The notes: generated by a model from the sequence alone, not told the origin. A stretch of 64,000 nucleotides of DNA from CBDAPX01 sp965198725 (GCA_965198725.1 CBDAPX010000001.1:496001-560000), one strand, 5' to 3'; numbered from the stretch's first letter, positions 52,408 through 61,630 are shown. Program-made: numbers and translations.

Positions 52408-53609
52408 GCTGGAACCCCCTTGGGTTCCCCGATACGGGCATCGATCTCTTGAATTTCATCTTCGGTCAGAACCGTTTCGATCGGGCGCAGCCCGTCATAA
52501 AGCCGCGCGACCGCTTCATGTGCATGATCGGCCCGGACCACCTCCCACCGTTTTTCATCGCGAAGGGCCTTGGCCGAACGCGCCCGGCCTTCCTCCGTGG
52601 CAACCCCATCAGCCCGCGCTAGACCCGCTGACCTCAGCAGGCGCAGCGTTAGACGTTCGTAGATCGGTTGCCCCTGAGCCAGCGCCAAGCGCCCCTGACG
52701 CAAATGCACCCGCCGCTGATAACGGCGATGGCGCAGCAAGGCGGCCAACGCCCCGCGCCCAGGGGCCAGAAGCATCGAAACCGCAAAGAGGCCAAAACTG
52801 ATCAGCACGATGATCGGACCGGTAGGTAATTTCGGCGCAACCGCAGACAGCGCGGCCCCGACATATCCTGCCAGACCCCCAAACACCCCGGCCATCAGAA
52901 CGACCTGATCGGCACGCTCGCTCCAAAACCGAGCGGTGACGGGCGGGATGATCAGCAGGGCCACGATCAGGATGAGGCCGACAATTTTCAGGCCCACGAC
53001 CGTGACCGCCATCACCAGCCCCATCATCATCAGATCCACGCGGGCCACGGGAATGCCGCGTGCGGCGGCATAGTCGGGGTCAAAGGACACCAATGTCATG
53101 GGGCGCCGAAAGATGAGGACCAGCAAAACGCACAAAGCCCCACCGACGGCAATGACAACCGCATCAGACCACAGCATTCCGGCGGTGGAGCCCAACAGGA
53201 AGCTGTCCAAACCCGCCTGCCGCCCGGACCCCATGGTTTGGATGACCGTCAACGGGACAATGCCAAACCCAAAGAAAACCGATAAAACGGCCCCAATTGC
53301 TGCGTCTTCCGACAGCCGGGTACGTCGGGTCAGCCACCCGACGCACAAAAGGCCGAAAGTTGCGGTCAAGGCCGAACCGATCAGCAAGCCGGGCAGGTTC
53401 CGACCGTCCCCGCCCAAGCCCACCATCAGGATAAAGGCAATCCCGATACCGGGCAGCGTGGCATGCGAAACCGCATCGCTTACCAAGGCGCGCTTGCGCA
53501 AAAACAGGAAGGTCCCCGAAACGCCCGCTGCCACGCCCAACAGCATCGCACCCAGTGTGACCAGCGTGGCGTTATAGCCCAGCTGCAGCAAAAGCGCTTC
53601 GGAAAGCAT
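52404..53609 (-). CDS. Metal ABC transporter permease with C-terminal winged-helix-like extension, SitC-like
   Basis: This is a 401-residue protein. Residues 1-285 form an ABC-3 permease with FLRKRALVSDAVSHATLPGI and VGLILIVALLIIPPVTARFW. The last 115 residues are soluble and basic (LLRHRRYQRRVHLRQGRL), then look like a degenerate DtxR/MntR-type winged helix and dimerisation region (RLTLRLLRSAGLARADG, EEGRARSAKALRDEKRW, HAHEAVARLYDGL). Such permease-regulator-like fusions occur in this family, but the role of the tail is unknown; it may sense cytoplasmic metal. It overlaps the downstream permease gene and follows the ATPase gene by three bases. Confidence 0.88.
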   Translation of the reverse strand: MLSEALLLQLGYNATLVTLGAMLLGVAAGVSGTFLFLRKRALVSDAVSHATLPGIGIAFILMVGLGGDGRNLPGLLIGSALTATFGLLCVGWLTRRTRLSEDAAIGAVLSVFFGFGIVPLTVIQTMGSGRQAGLDSFLLGSTAGMLWSDAVVIAVGGALCVLLVLIFRRPMTLVSFDPDYAAARGIPVARVDLMMMGLVMAVTVVGLKIVGLILIVALLIIPPVTARFWSERADQVVLMAGVFGGLAGYVGAALSAVAPKLPTGPIIVLISFGLFAVSMLLAPGRGALAALLRHRRYQRRVHLRQGRLALAQGQPIYERLTLRLLRSAGLARADGVATEEGRARSAKALRDEKRWEVVRADHAHEAVARLYDGLRPIETVLTEDEIQEIDARIGEPKGVPA

Positions 53610-53612
53610 GGG

Positions 53613-54419
53613 TCAGGCCCGTAAAGGCGCCAGTTGATCCACCTGCGCCGTGGCCAGACGACCGCCATAGGCGGCTTGAAGGGTTCCAGACGTGAACGCG
53701 TCCTCGACCTTGCCCTCGGCAACTTTGCGGGTGTTGATCAGGAATACGTTGTCGAAATAGTCGGCAACCGTTGCCAGATCATGATGCACGGCCAAAACTG
53801 TTTTTCCCTCGGCGCGCAGGTCTTTGAGCACACGGATGATCGCTTTTTCCGTGGCTGCATCCACCCCGGCAAAGGGTTCGTCCAAGAGATACAGCTCTGC
53901 GTTCTGTGCCAAGGCGCGCGCCAGAAAGACACGCTGTTGTTGTCCCCCGGACAGCTGACCAATCTGCCGATCCGCAAAATCCGCCATGCCCACACGGTCC
54001 AGACAATCCATCGCGCGCTGCCTCTGGCCTCGGGAAAGTCGGCGCAACAAACCAAGCTCGCGGTAGAGCCCCATTTGCACAACATCGATGACCCGTGTTG
54101 GAAAATCCCAGTCGATACTGGCGCGCTGCGGCACATAAGCGATTTGCGCCCGGTTGCGCCCCAAAGGAACGCCGTAAACGGTCACTTGGCCCGACAGGCG
54201 CGGAATGATCCCCAGCGCCGCCTTCAGCAAAGTGGATTTCCCGGCCCCATTCGGGCCAATGATCGCCGTCATCGAACCCGGAGCGACCGTCATGTCGACC
54301 GAGAAAACAGCCGGTTTTTCGCCGTATGAGACGGTCAGGCCGCGAATGGCAAGCGGGCTGTTTGACAGGTCTTCCAGACCTTGCGCGATACCGTCAGAGC
54401 TGGCCAGTTCCAATGTCAT
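53613..54419 (-). CDS. Metal ABC transporter ATPase, SitB/MntA-like
   Basis: From the ATG at 54419, directly after the binding-protein gene stop, this is a 268-residue ATPase. Walker A GPNGAGKSTLLKAALGI, Q-loop VPQRASIDWDFPTRV, signature LSGGQQQRVFLARALAQ, Walker B LYLLDEPFAGVD and H-loop AVHHDLATV are all present and typical of the zinc/manganese/iron subfamily. The N-terminus is slightly longer than usual. A still longer frame to 54488 overlaps the preceding gene and was rejected. Confidence 0.92.
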   Translation of the reverse strand: MTLELASSDGIAQGLEDLSNSPLAIRGLTVSYGEKPAVFSVDMTVAPGSMTAIIGPNGAGKSTLLKAALGIIPRLSGQVTVYGVPLGRNRAQIAYVPQRASIDWDFPTRVIDVVQMGLYRELGLLRRLSRGQRQRAMDCLDRVGMADFADRQIGQLSGGQQQRVFLARALAQNAELYLLDEPFAGVDAATEKAIIRVLKDLRAEGKTVLAVHHDLATVADYFDNVFLINTRKVAEGKVEDAFTSGTLQAAYGGRLATAQVDQLAPLRA

Positions 54420-54420
54420 A

Positions 54421-55389
54421 TCAGCTGCCCAAACCCAGCTTACCTGCCATACCGCCCGGAGGGACATCAGCGCCCAGCGCACCGGCAATGACAGTCACGT
54501 TGTGATCGATCATCCCCAGATAGGTGCCCTCATAGCTGCCAGCAGGACCCATCGCGTCGCTAAAGAGCTCTCCTCCGATGGTGACGTCGTGCCCTTTGGC
54601 CGCCGCCCCTTCGACCAAGGCGCGGATGTTGCGATCCGAGACAGAGCTTTCCACGAAAACAGCGCTGATTTGACGGTCAACCAACAGGTCGACCAGCTCG
54701 CTGATCCGGTTCAGACCCGCCTCGCTTTCGGTGGAGATGCCTTGGATGCCCATGACCTCAAAGCCATAAGCGGCACCGAAATAGCCAAAGGCATCATGAG
54801 CGGTCAGCAGAACGCGCGACTGTGACGGGACCTGATCCAGCATATCGGTGGCATAGGTGGCCAGCTGGTCCAGCTCATCCAGATGCGCGGCGGCGTTCCC
54901 GGCAAAAATATCGGCTTGATCAGGTGCAACAGCGGTCAACGCGCGCTGGACCTCGACCACGACTTCTTTCCATAGGTCCGGAACCATCCAGACATGCGGG
55001 TCAAATTTGGTATCATACTCGTCATGACCCAGAAGCAGGTCTTTTGACAGCGCTTCGGCAACCGGCACGACGGCCCGCTTTTCCGACAAAGTGCCCAGGA
55101 AATCTTCCATCTGCGCCTCAAGGTACAGGCCGTGCCACAGCACCAGATCAGCGCGGGTCATCGCGACAATGTCGCTGCGGGTCTGGCGATAGGCGTGCGG
55201 GTCGATACCGGCACCCATCAGCGCCTGAACGGTGACACGATCACCGCCAACCCGACGCGCGGCATCGGCGATCATGCCCGTGGTCGCGACAACCTGGATC
55301 ACATCCGTTTCTGCCGAAACAAGGACGGGGGCACCGGCGGCAATCAGTGCTGCGGAAATCCGCAAAAGAAAGGACCGTCTGGGAATCAT
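54421..55389 (-). CDS. Periplasmic metal-binding protein of the ABC transporter, SitA/ZnuA-like
   Basis: This is a 322-residue protein with a signal peptide (SFLLRISAALIAAGAPVLVS) and the cluster A-I binding-protein fold. Probable metal ligands are His in AGIDPHAYRQTRSDI, His in FDPHVWMVPDLWKE, Glu/His near LLTAHDAFGYFGAAYGFEVM and Asp in AGSYEGTYLGMIDHN. The lack of the long His-rich loop of ZnuA favours Mn or Fe over Zn. It is the first gene of the operon, and a perfect 17-bp Mur-like palindrome lies 69 bp upstream. Confidence 0.92.
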   Translation of the reverse strand: MIPRRSFLLRISAALIAAGAPVLVSAETDVIQVVATTGMIADAARRVGGDRVTVQALMGAGIDPHAYRQTRSDIVAMTRADLVLWHGLYLEAQMEDFLGTLSEKRAVVPVAEALSKDLLLGHDEYDTKFDPHVWMVPDLWKEVVVEVQRALTAVAPDQADIFAGNAAAHLDELDQLATYATDMLDQVPSQSRVLLTAHDAFGYFGAAYGFEVMGIQGISTESEAGLNRISELVDLLVDRQISAVFVESSVSDRNIRALVEGAAAKGHDVTIGGELFSDAMGPAGSYEGTYLGMIDHNVTVIAGALGADVPPGGMAGKLGLGS

Positions 55390-55458
55390 CTGGCAACTCC
55401 AAGCACACCAAGGGGTATGAAAATGAATATGAGAGTCATTCGCAACAAGTCAATGCTC

Positions 55459-55475
55459 TTGCGAATTATTCGCAA
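55459..55475. promoter_or_regulatory. Mur/Fur-like operator upstream of the metal ABC operon
   Basis: TTGCGAA-TTA-TTCGCAA is a perfect 17-bp palindrome, 69 bp before the binding-protein gene. It closely resembles the sites of Mur, the manganese-responsive Fur-family regulator of Alphaproteobacteria, as I remember them. It suggests repression of the operon when metal is plentiful. A second, partial half site (ATTCGCAA) lies at 55438-55445. Confidence 0.7.
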
Positions 55476-55592
55476 TAAACTCTGTCCAAATGGTCAAAAA
55501 ATAGCCGGAACAGACCGCCTGCCTCTTGCGTTTGCTTGCCAAGATATCGCACCCATGCGACCGTTGATCCCGAGCCTGACAAAGAGGACCGC

Positions 55593-56582
55593 ATGGAACG
55601 CGACATAGCGCTGGACGCGACGCATTTGCCGCTGGTGACTGAACCACGCAACCCGGGCATGGCCTTGGATCTGGATTGGGTCCGGACCGTACAGGCCAAT
55701 ACCTCAGCGATTGAACGACGCGCCAAAACGCTGCCCGGTCGGCGGTCCGTCAAAAAAGACTATCAGGTAGCGTGGCTCTTGCGGGCGATCACCTGCATTG
55801 ACCTGACCACATTGTCTGGCGACGACACAGAGGCGCGGGTGCGGCGGCTTTGCGCCAAGGCGCGCCAGCCCGTGCGCGCGGACCTGCTGGACGCTTTGGG
55901 CATGGGCCCGGTGACCACCGGCGCAGTCTGTGTCTATCACGACATGATCCCGGCAGCGGTCAACGCGCTGGACGGTACGGGCATTCCGGTCGCGGCAGTC
56001 AGCACCGGCTTCCCGGCCGGTTTGTCGCCCTTTCATTTGCGTGTTGCCGAGATCGGCGAGAGCGTCAAAGCCGGGGCAGCAGAGATCGACATCGTTATTT
56101 CCCGGCGGCTCGTGCTCGAAGGTAAATGGCAAGATCTGTACGACGAAATGAAAGCGTTTCGCGAAGCCTGCGGGGATGCGCATGTCAAAGCCATTCTGGC
56201 AACAGGCGAGCTGGGCACCCTGCGCAACTTCGCGCGTGCGTCATTGGTGTGCATGATGGCGGGCGCAGATTTCATCAAGACGTCAACCGGCAAGGAAAGC
56301 GTGAACGCAACCTTGCCTGTCAGCCTTGTGATGATCCGGGCGATCCGGGATTTTTACCAGCGCACCGGGTACCGGGTGGGATACAAACCAGCGGGGGGGA
56401 TTTCCAAGGCAAAAGACGCGTTGGTTTATCTCAGCCTGATGAAAGAAGAGCTGGGTGATCGGTGGTTGCAGCCCGACCTGTTCCGGTTCGGGGCCTCGTC
56501 GCTGCTGGGTGATATCGAGCGTCAATTGGAACACCATGTGACCGGTGCCTATTCCGCCGGGCATCGCCACGCTATGGCCTAG
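55593..56582 (+). CDS. deoC: Deoxyribose-phosphate aldolase
   Basis: From the ATG at 55593, with AAAGAGGA upstream, this is a 329-residue class I aldolase, longer than E. coli DeoC (259) because of an N-terminal extension of about 70 residues. It cleaves 2-deoxyribose 5-phosphate to acetaldehyde and glyceraldehyde 3-phosphate. The active-site region includes CITCIDLTTLSGDD-like TCIDLTTLSGDDT, the first Lys in VKAILATGELGTL and the Schiff-base Lys in ADFIKTSTGK. An aldehyde dehydrogenase of the ALDH16 type follows 50 bp later and is suited to oxidise the acetaldehyde. Confidence 0.95.
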   Translation: MERDIALDATHLPLVTEPRNPGMALDLDWVRTVQANTSAIERRAKTLPGRRSVKKDYQVAWLLRAITCIDLTTLSGDDTEARVRRLCAKARQPVRADLLDALGMGPVTTGAVCVYHDMIPAAVNALDGTGIPVAAVSTGFPAGLSPFHLRVAEIGESVKAGAAEIDIVISRRLVLEGKWQDLYDEMKAFREACGDAHVKAILATGELGTLRNFARASLVCMMAGADFIKTSTGKESVNATLPVSLVMIRAIRDFYQRTGYRVGYKPAGGISKAKDALVYLSLMKEELGDRWLQPDLFRFGASSLLGDIERQLEHHVTGAYSAGHRHAMA

Positions 56583-56632
56583 CACGGTTTGGTCGTTGGC
56601 CTGCCAGTGAGTATTTGGAAAGAGAAGAAGAC

Positions 56633-58969
56633 ATGAGCGTCAAAGAGATCTTCGAAACGATGGATTATGGTCCTGCCCCGGAAAGCGCGGGCGATGCCTT
56701 GGCCTGGATTGTGGATCAGGGCAGCCGGTTCGGCCATTTCATCGACGGGTCTTTCACCGCGCCCGGCGAAGGGTTTGACAGCAAGAACCCGGCCACAGGC
56801 GAGGTTTTGGCAGCACTGACGCAGGCCACCGAAGCGGATGTAGACGCCGCGGTTGCCGCGGCGCGTTTGGCGCAGCCGGCTTGGGCCGATTTGGGTGGCG
56901 CGGGGCGCGCGCGGTTCCTCTATGCCTTGGCGCGGCTCTTGCAAAAACACAGCCGGTTGTTTGCCGTGCTGGAAACCATGGATAACGGCAAACCCATCCG
57001 CGAAAGCCGGGACATCGATATCCCGCTTGTGCAGCGTCATTTCTATTATCACGCCGGCATGGCGCAGGTCATGGAGACCGAGTTGCCCGGTGTTGAGCCG
57101 TTGGGCGTTTGTGGGCAGATCATCCCATGGAACTTCCCGCTATTGATGCTGGCGTGGAAAGTCGCGCCGGCCTTGGCAATGGGCAACACGGTGGTGTTGA
57201 AGCCGGCGGAATATACCTCTCTGACGGCTTTGTTGTTTGCCGATATCTGCCGCGAGGCGGGCCTGCCCAACGGCGTGGTCAATATCGTTACCGGCGACGG
57301 GGCCGTGGGCGAGATGATCGTTGGCCATGCAGGGATCGACAAGATCGCCTTTACCGGCTCGACCGCCGTGGGCCGCAAGATCCGCGAAGCGACGGCGGGC
57401 AGCGGTAAGGCGCTGACCCTCGAGCTGGGCGGCAAGTCGCCGTATATCGTCTTTGACGATGCGGATCTGGACAGCGCGATCGAAGGGTTGGTCGATGCGA
57501 TTTGGTTCAACCAAGGCCAGGTCTGTTGTGCGGGCTCACGGCTTTTGGTGCAGGAAACCGTGGCTGAAGCCTTCCATACCAAGTTGCGGGATCGGATGGA
57601 TAAGCTGCGGGTTGGTGCGCCGCTGGACAAAAGCATCGATATCGGCGCTGTTGTCGATCCGATCCAGTTGCAGAGCATCCGGGAAATGGTGGAGGCCAAC
57701 ACTGCCGGGCACACCCATCGCGCCGCTGTCGATCTGCCGGAAAATGGCTGTTTTTACCCACCGACCCTGATCGAAGGGTTGGCGCCGTCTGATCCGTTGA
57801 TGCAGGAAGAGATCTTTGGCCCGGTTCTGGTCTCGACCACGTTCCGGACACCTGGCGAGGCGGTCGCGCTTGCCAACAACACGCGCTATGGATTGGCGGC
57901 GACGGTGTGGACAGAGAACGTAAACCTCGCGCTTGATATTGCGCCCAAACTGGCCGCCGGTGTTGTCTGGATCAACGCCACCAACCTGTTTGACGCGGCC
58001 GCCGGGTTCGGCGGTGTGCGCGAAAGCGGGTTTGGCCGCGAAGGCGGATGGGAGGGCTTGCGCGCCTATGCCAAGCCGACAACGAGCGTCAAACCCTTGG
58101 CACCCGTCGAAGCAGAACAAGGGCAGGACCGACCGGTCGATCCCATCGACCGCACCGCGAAGCTGTATGTCGGGGGCAAACAGGCGCGTCCCGATGGCGG
58201 GTATAGCCGCCCTGTCTGGGGCGCCGATGGGGCCTTGTTGGGTCATGCGGGGCTGGGCAATCGTAAGGATGTGCGCAACGCGGTCGAAGCGGCACAGGCC
58301 GCCGCCGGATGGTCGAAAACAACCGGGCACCTGCGGGCGCAAATCCTGTATTTCATCGCCGAAAACCTGTCGGCGCGGGCACAGGAATTCGCCGCGCGCA
58401 TCGATGCGATGACAGGCAGTGGCGGTGCGGCAGAGGTTGAGGCCAGTCTGCAGCGCCTGTTCACGGCTGCCGCATGGGCCGACAAATATGCCGGGGATGC
58501 CCGCGCGGTGCCGATGCGCGGTATGGCGCTGGCGCTGAATGAACCTGTTGGCGTGATTGGGGCCCTTTGCCCCGACGACGCGCCTCTTCTGGGGCTGGTG
58601 TCGGTGATGGCGCCTTCAATTGCGATGGGCAACCGCGTTGTTCTGGCCGCTTCTGAGCCCTACCCACTGGCCGCCACGGATTTCTATCAGATCCTCGACA
58701 CTTCTGACGTTCCGGGGGGTGTTGTCAACATTCTGACCGGCGCGCATGCGGAAATGGCCGGGGCGATGGCCGGCCATTTGAATTTAGATGCCATGTGGAG
58801 CTTTTCATCCTCTGACCTGTCAGCAGAGGTGGAACGCGCCTCTGCCGGCAACCTCAAACGCACTTGGGTGAATAACGGTATGACTCTCGACTGGGCCGAG
58901 GATCATACCAAGCATTTCTTGAGAGAAGCGACCGAGGTTAAAACCGTCTGGGTGCCTTACGGCGAGTGA
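56633..58969 (+). CDS. Two-domain aldehyde dehydrogenase, ALDH16 type
   Basis: From the ATG at 56633 this is a 778-residue protein. Residues 1-490 or so form a full ALDH domain with NAD-binding IIPWNFPLLMLAWKVAPALA, catalytic Glu in TLELGGKSPYIVFDD, catalytic Cys in QGQVCCAGSRLLVQ and MQEEIFGPVLVSTTF. Residues 510-778 are a shorter second ALDH-like domain (LNEPVGVIGALCPDDAPLLG) that lacks the catalytic Cys. This is the plan of bacterial ALDH16, where the second domain is structural; a Loktanella ALDH16 has been studied. Placement after deoC suggests acetaldehyde oxidation in deoxynucleoside catabolism. A start 18 bases upstream is possible, but AGAGAAGAAG is well placed for 56633. Confidence 0.9.
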   Translation: MSVKEIFETMDYGPAPESAGDALAWIVDQGSRFGHFIDGSFTAPGEGFDSKNPATGEVLAALTQATEADVDAAVAAARLAQPAWADLGGAGRARFLYALARLLQKHSRLFAVLETMDNGKPIRESRDIDIPLVQRHFYYHAGMAQVMETELPGVEPLGVCGQIIPWNFPLLMLAWKVAPALAMGNTVVLKPAEYTSLTALLFADICREAGLPNGVVNIVTGDGAVGEMIVGHAGIDKIAFTGSTAVGRKIREATAGSGKALTLELGGKSPYIVFDDADLDSAIEGLVDAIWFNQGQVCCAGSRLLVQETVAEAFHTKLRDRMDKLRVGAPLDKSIDIGAVVDPIQLQSIREMVEANTAGHTHRAAVDLPENGCFYPPTLIEGLAPSDPLMQEEIFGPVLVSTTFRTPGEAVALANNTRYGLAATVWTENVNLALDIAPKLAAGVVWINATNLFDAAAGFGGVRESGFGREGGWEGLRAYAKPTTSVKPLAPVEAEQGQDRPVDPIDRTAKLYVGGKQARPDGGYSRPVWGADGALLGHAGLGNRKDVRNAVEAAQAAAGWSKTTGHLRAQILYFIAENLSARAQEFAARIDAMTGSGGAAEVEASLQRLFTAAAWADKYAGDARAVPMRGMALALNEPVGVIGALCPDDAPLLGLVSVMAPSIAMGNRVVLAASEPYPLAATDFYQILDTSDVPGGVVNILTGAHAEMAGAMAGHLNLDAMWSFSSSDLSAEVERASAGNLKRTWVNNGMTLDWAEDHTKHFLREATEVKTVWVPYGE

Positions 58970-58994
58970 AACCGCCTCAATTAGAGGCGGTTTC
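58968..58994. terminator. Bidirectional terminator embedded in two convergent coding ends
   Basis: GAAACCGCCTC (58968-58978) pairs perfectly with GAGGCGGTTTC (58984-58994) across AATTA. The stem includes the last two bases of the ALDH16 stop and the last codons and stop of the convergent M16 gene, so coding and terminator overlap. The A and T ends of the stem can serve as weak U-tracts either way. Confidence 0.8.
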
Positions 58995-60293
58995 TTCGAG
59001 ACCCGCGGGGTCACCGACAACCACGAATTGCAGCATGTCCGGATCAAGGAATTCAGCGGCAAACCGGTTGATGTCTTCGGTTGTTACGGCGCTCAGCTTG
59101 TCATTACGGGTTGCGACGTAATCGATCGGTAAATCGTCTTCCTGCATCGCGACAAGGATTGAGGCGATCTGGCTGTTTCCCGAAAAGCGCAAGGGGTAGG
59201 CCCCAGTAAGATTGAGCTTCGCCGCCTCAACCTCAGCATCGGTGAACCCGTCTGTCGCGGCCTTGGCCCATTCGTCTTTCACAACCTCGATCGCTTCGGC
59301 CATGCGGGCATTCGAAGTTGAAAAGCTGCCGAGGTAAGATACGGCGTAATCCTTGGGAACCAAATACGAATAGATGCCATAGGTCAGGCCGCGCGCTTCG
59401 CGAACCTCGGACATCAGGCGGCTTTCAAAGCCGCCGCCGCCCAGCATCGTATTCATGATGAAGGCCGCAAAGAAGTCTTCGTCTTCACGATCGAGCCCCG
59501 GTTGGCCAAAAATCGCGACCGATTGAGGTGTTTGAAACGGCACAACGGTGACGCCCCCGTCAAAAGCAGGCACCACGTCAGTTGGCATGGGCGCGCCGGT
59601 TTCCGGCAAATCGGCAAACAGCGTGTCGATAATCGTCGCAAGATCAGCGGCCGTGACGTCACCCGCAGCACCCACATGCAAGTTGGCCCGAGCAATGACC
59701 GCGTCGTGGGCGGCAACAATATCGTCCCGCGTAAGCGCCGTCACACTGTCGATCGTGCCTTTTTCGGGCGTGCCGTATGGGTGATCGCCATAAAGCATCG
59801 CGTTGAACCTGTGGCCAGCGATGTCGTTGGGGTCGTTTTCATCGCTGCGCAATCCAGACAAAACCTGTGCCCGCACGCGGTCGATCGCCTCTTGGTCATA
59901 ACGCGGCTCGGTCAGGACCGTCCGCAAAAGGGCCAAAACCTCATCCCGGTTTTCGGTGAGAAATCGAGCAGAGATGGTGAGGTGGTCATCGCTGGCGTCA
60001 AAGCTGAAACTGGCGGCCAGCTCTTCCAAACGTCGAGCAAAGGCACGGGCGTCTGGATCCCCAGCGCCTTCTTCGAGAAGGCCCGCCATCAGGTAAACTG
60101 CACCGCGTTTGGCCGGATCATCCAGGGATGTACCGCCTTTGAAACTGATCTCAAGCGCGGTGAACGGGATGGCGTGATCTTCGACCAACCAGGCATTCAG
60201 ACCACCGGGCGTTTTGACATCCTTGATATCCACCTCGGCAGAAACGGTCGTCGCCCAAAACAGGCACGCGGCAAAAGCGAGAAACTTTTTCAT
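58977..60293 (-). CDS. M16 peptidase-like protein, probable non-catalytic subunit
   Basis: This is a 438-residue exported protein with a signal peptide (KKFLAFAACLFWATTVSA). It has the two-domain M16 fold with GGLNAWLVEDHAIPFTALEI in the first half and LNLTGAYPLRFSGNSQIASI in the second. The zinc motif HxxEH of active members is missing; the equivalent place reads AVYLMAGLLEEGAGD. It overlaps the upstream M16 gene, which has the motif, as ATGA. The pair probably forms a periplasmic heterodimer like mitochondrial processing peptidase, with this member contributing to substrate binding. Confidence 0.92.
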   Translation of the reverse strand: MKKFLAFAACLFWATTVSAEVDIKDVKTPGGLNAWLVEDHAIPFTALEISFKGGTSLDDPAKRGAVYLMAGLLEEGAGDPDARAFARRLEELAASFSFDASDDHLTISARFLTENRDEVLALLRTVLTEPRYDQEAIDRVRAQVLSGLRSDENDPNDIAGHRFNAMLYGDHPYGTPEKGTIDSVTALTRDDIVAAHDAVIARANLHVGAAGDVTAADLATIIDTLFADLPETGAPMPTDVVPAFDGGVTVVPFQTPQSVAIFGQPGLDREDEDFFAAFIMNTMLGGGGFESRLMSEVREARGLTYGIYSYLVPKDYAVSYLGSFSTSNARMAEAIEVVKDEWAKAATDGFTDAEVEAAKLNLTGAYPLRFSGNSQIASILVAMQEDDLPIDYVATRNDKLSAVTTEDINRFAAEFLDPDMLQFVVVGDPAGLEETASN

Positions 60294-61630
60294 TGGCTGA
60301 CCTCCTCATCCTGCATGAGCCATCCTGTGACGGATCCCTCGATCTGAAGCACGGCACGGGCCGCCTCAATGATCTCTTCTTCGGTGATCGACTGCAGGAT
60401 CTCTGGCCAAGCCTGTACGTCTTCGACTGTCAGGCCGCTTGACAACGCGCGACCATATCGGTTGCCGATCCAGTCGACATCATCCAGTGCGTAAATCTGA
60501 GAGGCGCGCAATTGCATCTTGATGCGGTCGAGTTGATCCGGTTCCAGACCATCCTCGACAAAGCTGACCAATGCGGCATCCATCGCCTCTTCGGCCTCTT
60601 GCAGCGATATCCCCTCGGCAGGGACCATCACGACATCAAATGTTGTCTGATCCAACGACGTGCCGCGATAGAATGCCCCTGCATAAACCGCGACCGGGGT
60701 TTCGAATTGCAACTTGTCCGCCAGATAGGACGTGGTCGAACCGCCCAGCGCTTCACCCAGCAAGGTCAAGGCCGCGGCCTTGCGCTGATCCCCGCTTTGA
60801 CGTTCGAGCGCGATATAGGATCGGCTGACATACTCCTGTGCGACGCGCGGGTCCTTCAAGACGACCCGACGGGCGGCAATTTGCGGCGGCTCTGTGCGGC
60901 GTTCCCGTGCGACGACATTCGGGTTGGCCGGGATTTTGCCATAGTGTTCTTCGGCCAGTGCGCGAACCTCTTCCGGCGTCACGTCGCCGGTCACAATCAA
61001 GATCGCATTATTGGGCGCATAGTGCTCACGGTAGAACGCCATCACGTCCTCTATGTCCAGTTGTTCCATTTCATGCATCCAGCCGATGATCGGGACCCCA
61101 TAGCCGTGGTTCAGGTATTGGGCGGCATTTTTCTGTTCGCCGAACAGAGCGCGCGGGCGGTTTTCGACCCGCTGATTGCGTTCTTCAATGATCACTTGGC
61201 GCTCTGTCACGATGTCTCTTTCCGTCAGTCGGATATTGACCATCCGATCCGCTTCCATCTGCATCATCAATCCAAGGCGATCCGCTGCGATACGCTGAAA
61301 ATAGGCGGTGTAATCGTAGCTGGTAAAGGCGTTGTCGCGACCGCCATTCGCCGCCACGGTGGCCGACAGCTCACCTGCTTCCAGCGTGTCCGTTGCTTTG
61401 AACAGAAGATGTTCGAGGAAATGCGCGACGCCGGATACGCCCGGCGGCTCATCCGCCGAACCGGCCCGATACCAGACCATATGCTGTACGACGGGCGCGC
61501 GGTGGTCTTCGACCACAACGACCTGCATGCCATTGTCCAAGTTAAAATCAGTGACGCGTTCCGAAATGCCCTGCGCCCAAAGAGGCGCGGCAAAAACCAT
61601 GACCAACACGGCTGTTATAGCACGAACCAT
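60290..61630 (-). CDS. M16-family zinc peptidase, catalytic subunit
   Basis: This is a 446-residue exported peptidase with a signal peptide (AITAVLVMVFAAPLWAQ) and the zinc motif HFLEHLLFK (HxxEH) near residue 85. The distal Glu lies some 75 residues on in the ERNQRVENRPRALFGEQ region. The second half has the family's QEYVSRSYIALERQSGDQRK pattern. It degrades or processes peptides in the periplasm. It heads a two-gene operon with the inactive partner and lies 94 bp from the DUF3035 lipoprotein gene, in the same direction. Confidence 0.94.
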   Translation of the reverse strand: MVRAITAVLVMVFAAPLWAQGISERVTDFNLDNGMQVVVVEDHRAPVVQHMVWYRAGSADEPPGVSGVAHFLEHLLFKATDTLEAGELSATVAANGGRDNAFTSYDYTAYFQRIAADRLGLMMQMEADRMVNIRLTERDIVTERQVIIEERNQRVENRPRALFGEQKNAAQYLNHGYGVPIIGWMHEMEQLDIEDVMAFYREHYAPNNAILIVTGDVTPEEVRALAEEHYGKIPANPNVVARERRTEPPQIAARRVVLKDPRVAQEYVSRSYIALERQSGDQRKAAALTLLGEALGGSTTSYLADKLQFETPVAVYAGAFYRGTSLDQTTFDVVMVPAEGISLQEAEEAMDAALVSFVEDGLEPDQLDRIKMQLRASQIYALDDVDWIGNRYGRALSSGLTVEDVQAWPEILQSITEEEIIEAARAVLQIEGSVTGWLMQDEEVSQ

